Part shown: positions 5,978-6,345 of the stretch, one piece after another
Position numbering within the stretch: the stretch's first letter is position 1
How the letters are laid out: each line of letters opens with the position of its first letter
Source: Eubacterium sp.
GTDB lineage: Bacteria > Bacillota > Clostridia > Oscillospirales > Acutalibacteraceae
DNA length: 6,345 bases
Direction of reading: 5' to 3'
Assembly (NCBI GenBank): GCA_029050995.1
Contig: JAIDLO010000150.1
Location: 1-6,345, forward strand
Made by a program: the position numbers and the translations under genes
The notes under the pieces: generated by a model
Told to the model about the DNA's origin: nothing
Databases searched by the model: none
The model's input: the letters and a program-made list of their open reading frames with translations, nothing else

Positions 5978-6207
5978 ATAATAATATACCGTGGTACCAC
6001 TCTTATTCGTCAATAAAGACGCACTTAATATGAACAAACATTCACTGCCGTTATAACGGTGGCAACCGTCTGCACTTACTGCTTTTCAGCACAGCCACTC
6101 GGAGAGGATATTACGATTTTTCTTTTACTGCCTTACACCAACCGACAGCTCTCTGAGAAAAGAATGAAACCGATTTTTGTTCTCGTCTGCGTGTTTCAAT
6201 ATTAATT
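5941..6207 (-). promoter_or_regulatory. T-box riboswitch leader of the oxidoreductase operon (specifier probably AUC, Ile)
   Basis: All parts of a T-box are visible on the minus strand. The T-box proper is AGTGGTACCACGG at 6001-5989, with UGGU (5999-5996) to pair with an uncharged tRNA ending ACCA. Stem I: GACGAG at 6187-6182 and CCGAGTGG at 6102-6095 form the base (K-turn-like), CGGTTT 6172-6167 pairs with 6119-6114, TTCTTTT 6164-6158 with 6126-6120, an AGAGAG bulge follows at 6154-6149, then CTGTC 6148-6144 with 6132-6128 under the loop GGTTGGTGTAA. A stem III-like hairpin (ACGGT...ACCGT) lies near 6069-6055. Placing the specifier 6 nt before the GAG of the base motif gives ATC at 6109-6107. 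Uncharged tRNA should prevent the terminator and switch on the genes. The class is clear; the amino acid is less so. Confidence 0.92.
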
Positions 6208-6213
6208 GAGAAG

Positions 6214-6242
6214 ATTATAATACAAGAAATTTTGTTTGTCAA
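6214..6242 (-). promoter_or_regulatory. Consensus sigma-A promoter of the T-box/oxidoreductase operon
   Basis: TTGACA at 6242-6237 and TATAAT at 6219-6214 with a 17-nt spacer: both boxes are perfect. Transcription should start near 6207 and the T-box stem I begins soon after. Such a strong promoter fits control by termination downstream and not by initiation. Confidence 0.9.
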
Positions 6243-6307
6243 CAATTTTCTTAAAATTAGTATTATTTGGGAATAATCTTTATTTCATATTTACAAATGT
6301 GTATAAC

Positions 6308-6329
6308 AAAAAGGCAGCTAAGCTGCCTT
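6308..6329 (-). terminator. Intrinsic terminator of an upstream minus-strand gene outside the window
   Basis: AAGGCAG and CTGCCTT pair around a short CTTAG loop. On the minus strand the stem runs into five T; on the plus strand no T-run follows. It therefore ends a transcript coming from beyond 6345. Between it and the promoter at 6242 I see only AT-rich spacer. Confidence 0.75.
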
Positions 6330-6345
6330 AAGATAATTCTAATAT

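Noticed and set aside
6110..6112. AAT (Asn) as T-box specifier, overlapping the ATC reading
   Set aside because: The UGGU in the T-box calls for discriminator A, whereas bacterial tRNA-Asn normally has G, and the spacing to the base stem is off by two.

Overview
The window is low-GC chromosomal DNA that looks like a gut or rumen clostridium (Bacillota, Clostridia, possibly Ruminococcus-like). The signs are strong AGGAGG-type ribosome sites, near-consensus sigma-A promoters, a T-box riboswitch, and a four-subunit 2-oxoacid:ferredoxin oxidoreductase of the kind used by ferredoxin-based anaerobes. The lineage is an inference from style; there is no rRNA or other phylogenetic marker here.

Left part (1-1560, minus strand): an ABC exporter of the NatA/NatB type. 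The ATPase gene (455-1354) is followed, with a 1-base overlap, by an ABC-2 permease gene that runs off the left edge. Upstream is a leader of about 165 nt with its own promoter, a nested hairpin, a 26-codon upstream ORF, and an intrinsic terminator whose 5' arm contains the uORF stop codon. A second copy of GGCTGCGT offers a competing antiterminator. This has the layout of a ribosome-mediated attenuator and is the least expected thing in the window.

Middle (1608-2872, plus strand): a divergent two-gene unit encoding a small NTF2-like lipoprotein and a four-helix membrane protein with an HELVH zinc site (DUF3267-like). It ends at a strong hairpin that serves as terminator for both converging transcription units.

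Right part (2882-6345, minus strand): a compact operon in the order gamma, delta, alpha, beta for a thiamine-diphosphate and iron-sulfur 2-oxoacid:ferredoxin oxidoreductase (POR/VOR family). It is preceded by a consensus promoter (TTGACA, 17 nt, TATAAT) and a full T-box leader with terminator. The T-box UGGU requires a tRNA with discriminator A, and my best reading of the specifier codon is AUC (isoleucine). That suggests expression rises when charged tRNA is scarce, so the enzyme may act in amino-acid supply (reductive carboxylation of a branched-chain acyl-CoA) rather than simply oxidising pyruvate. A further minus-strand terminator at 6308-6329 closes an unseen gene beyond the right edge.

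The two gene-free stretches over 300 bases (1361-1691 and 5912-6345) are both filled largely by these RNA leaders and promoters.
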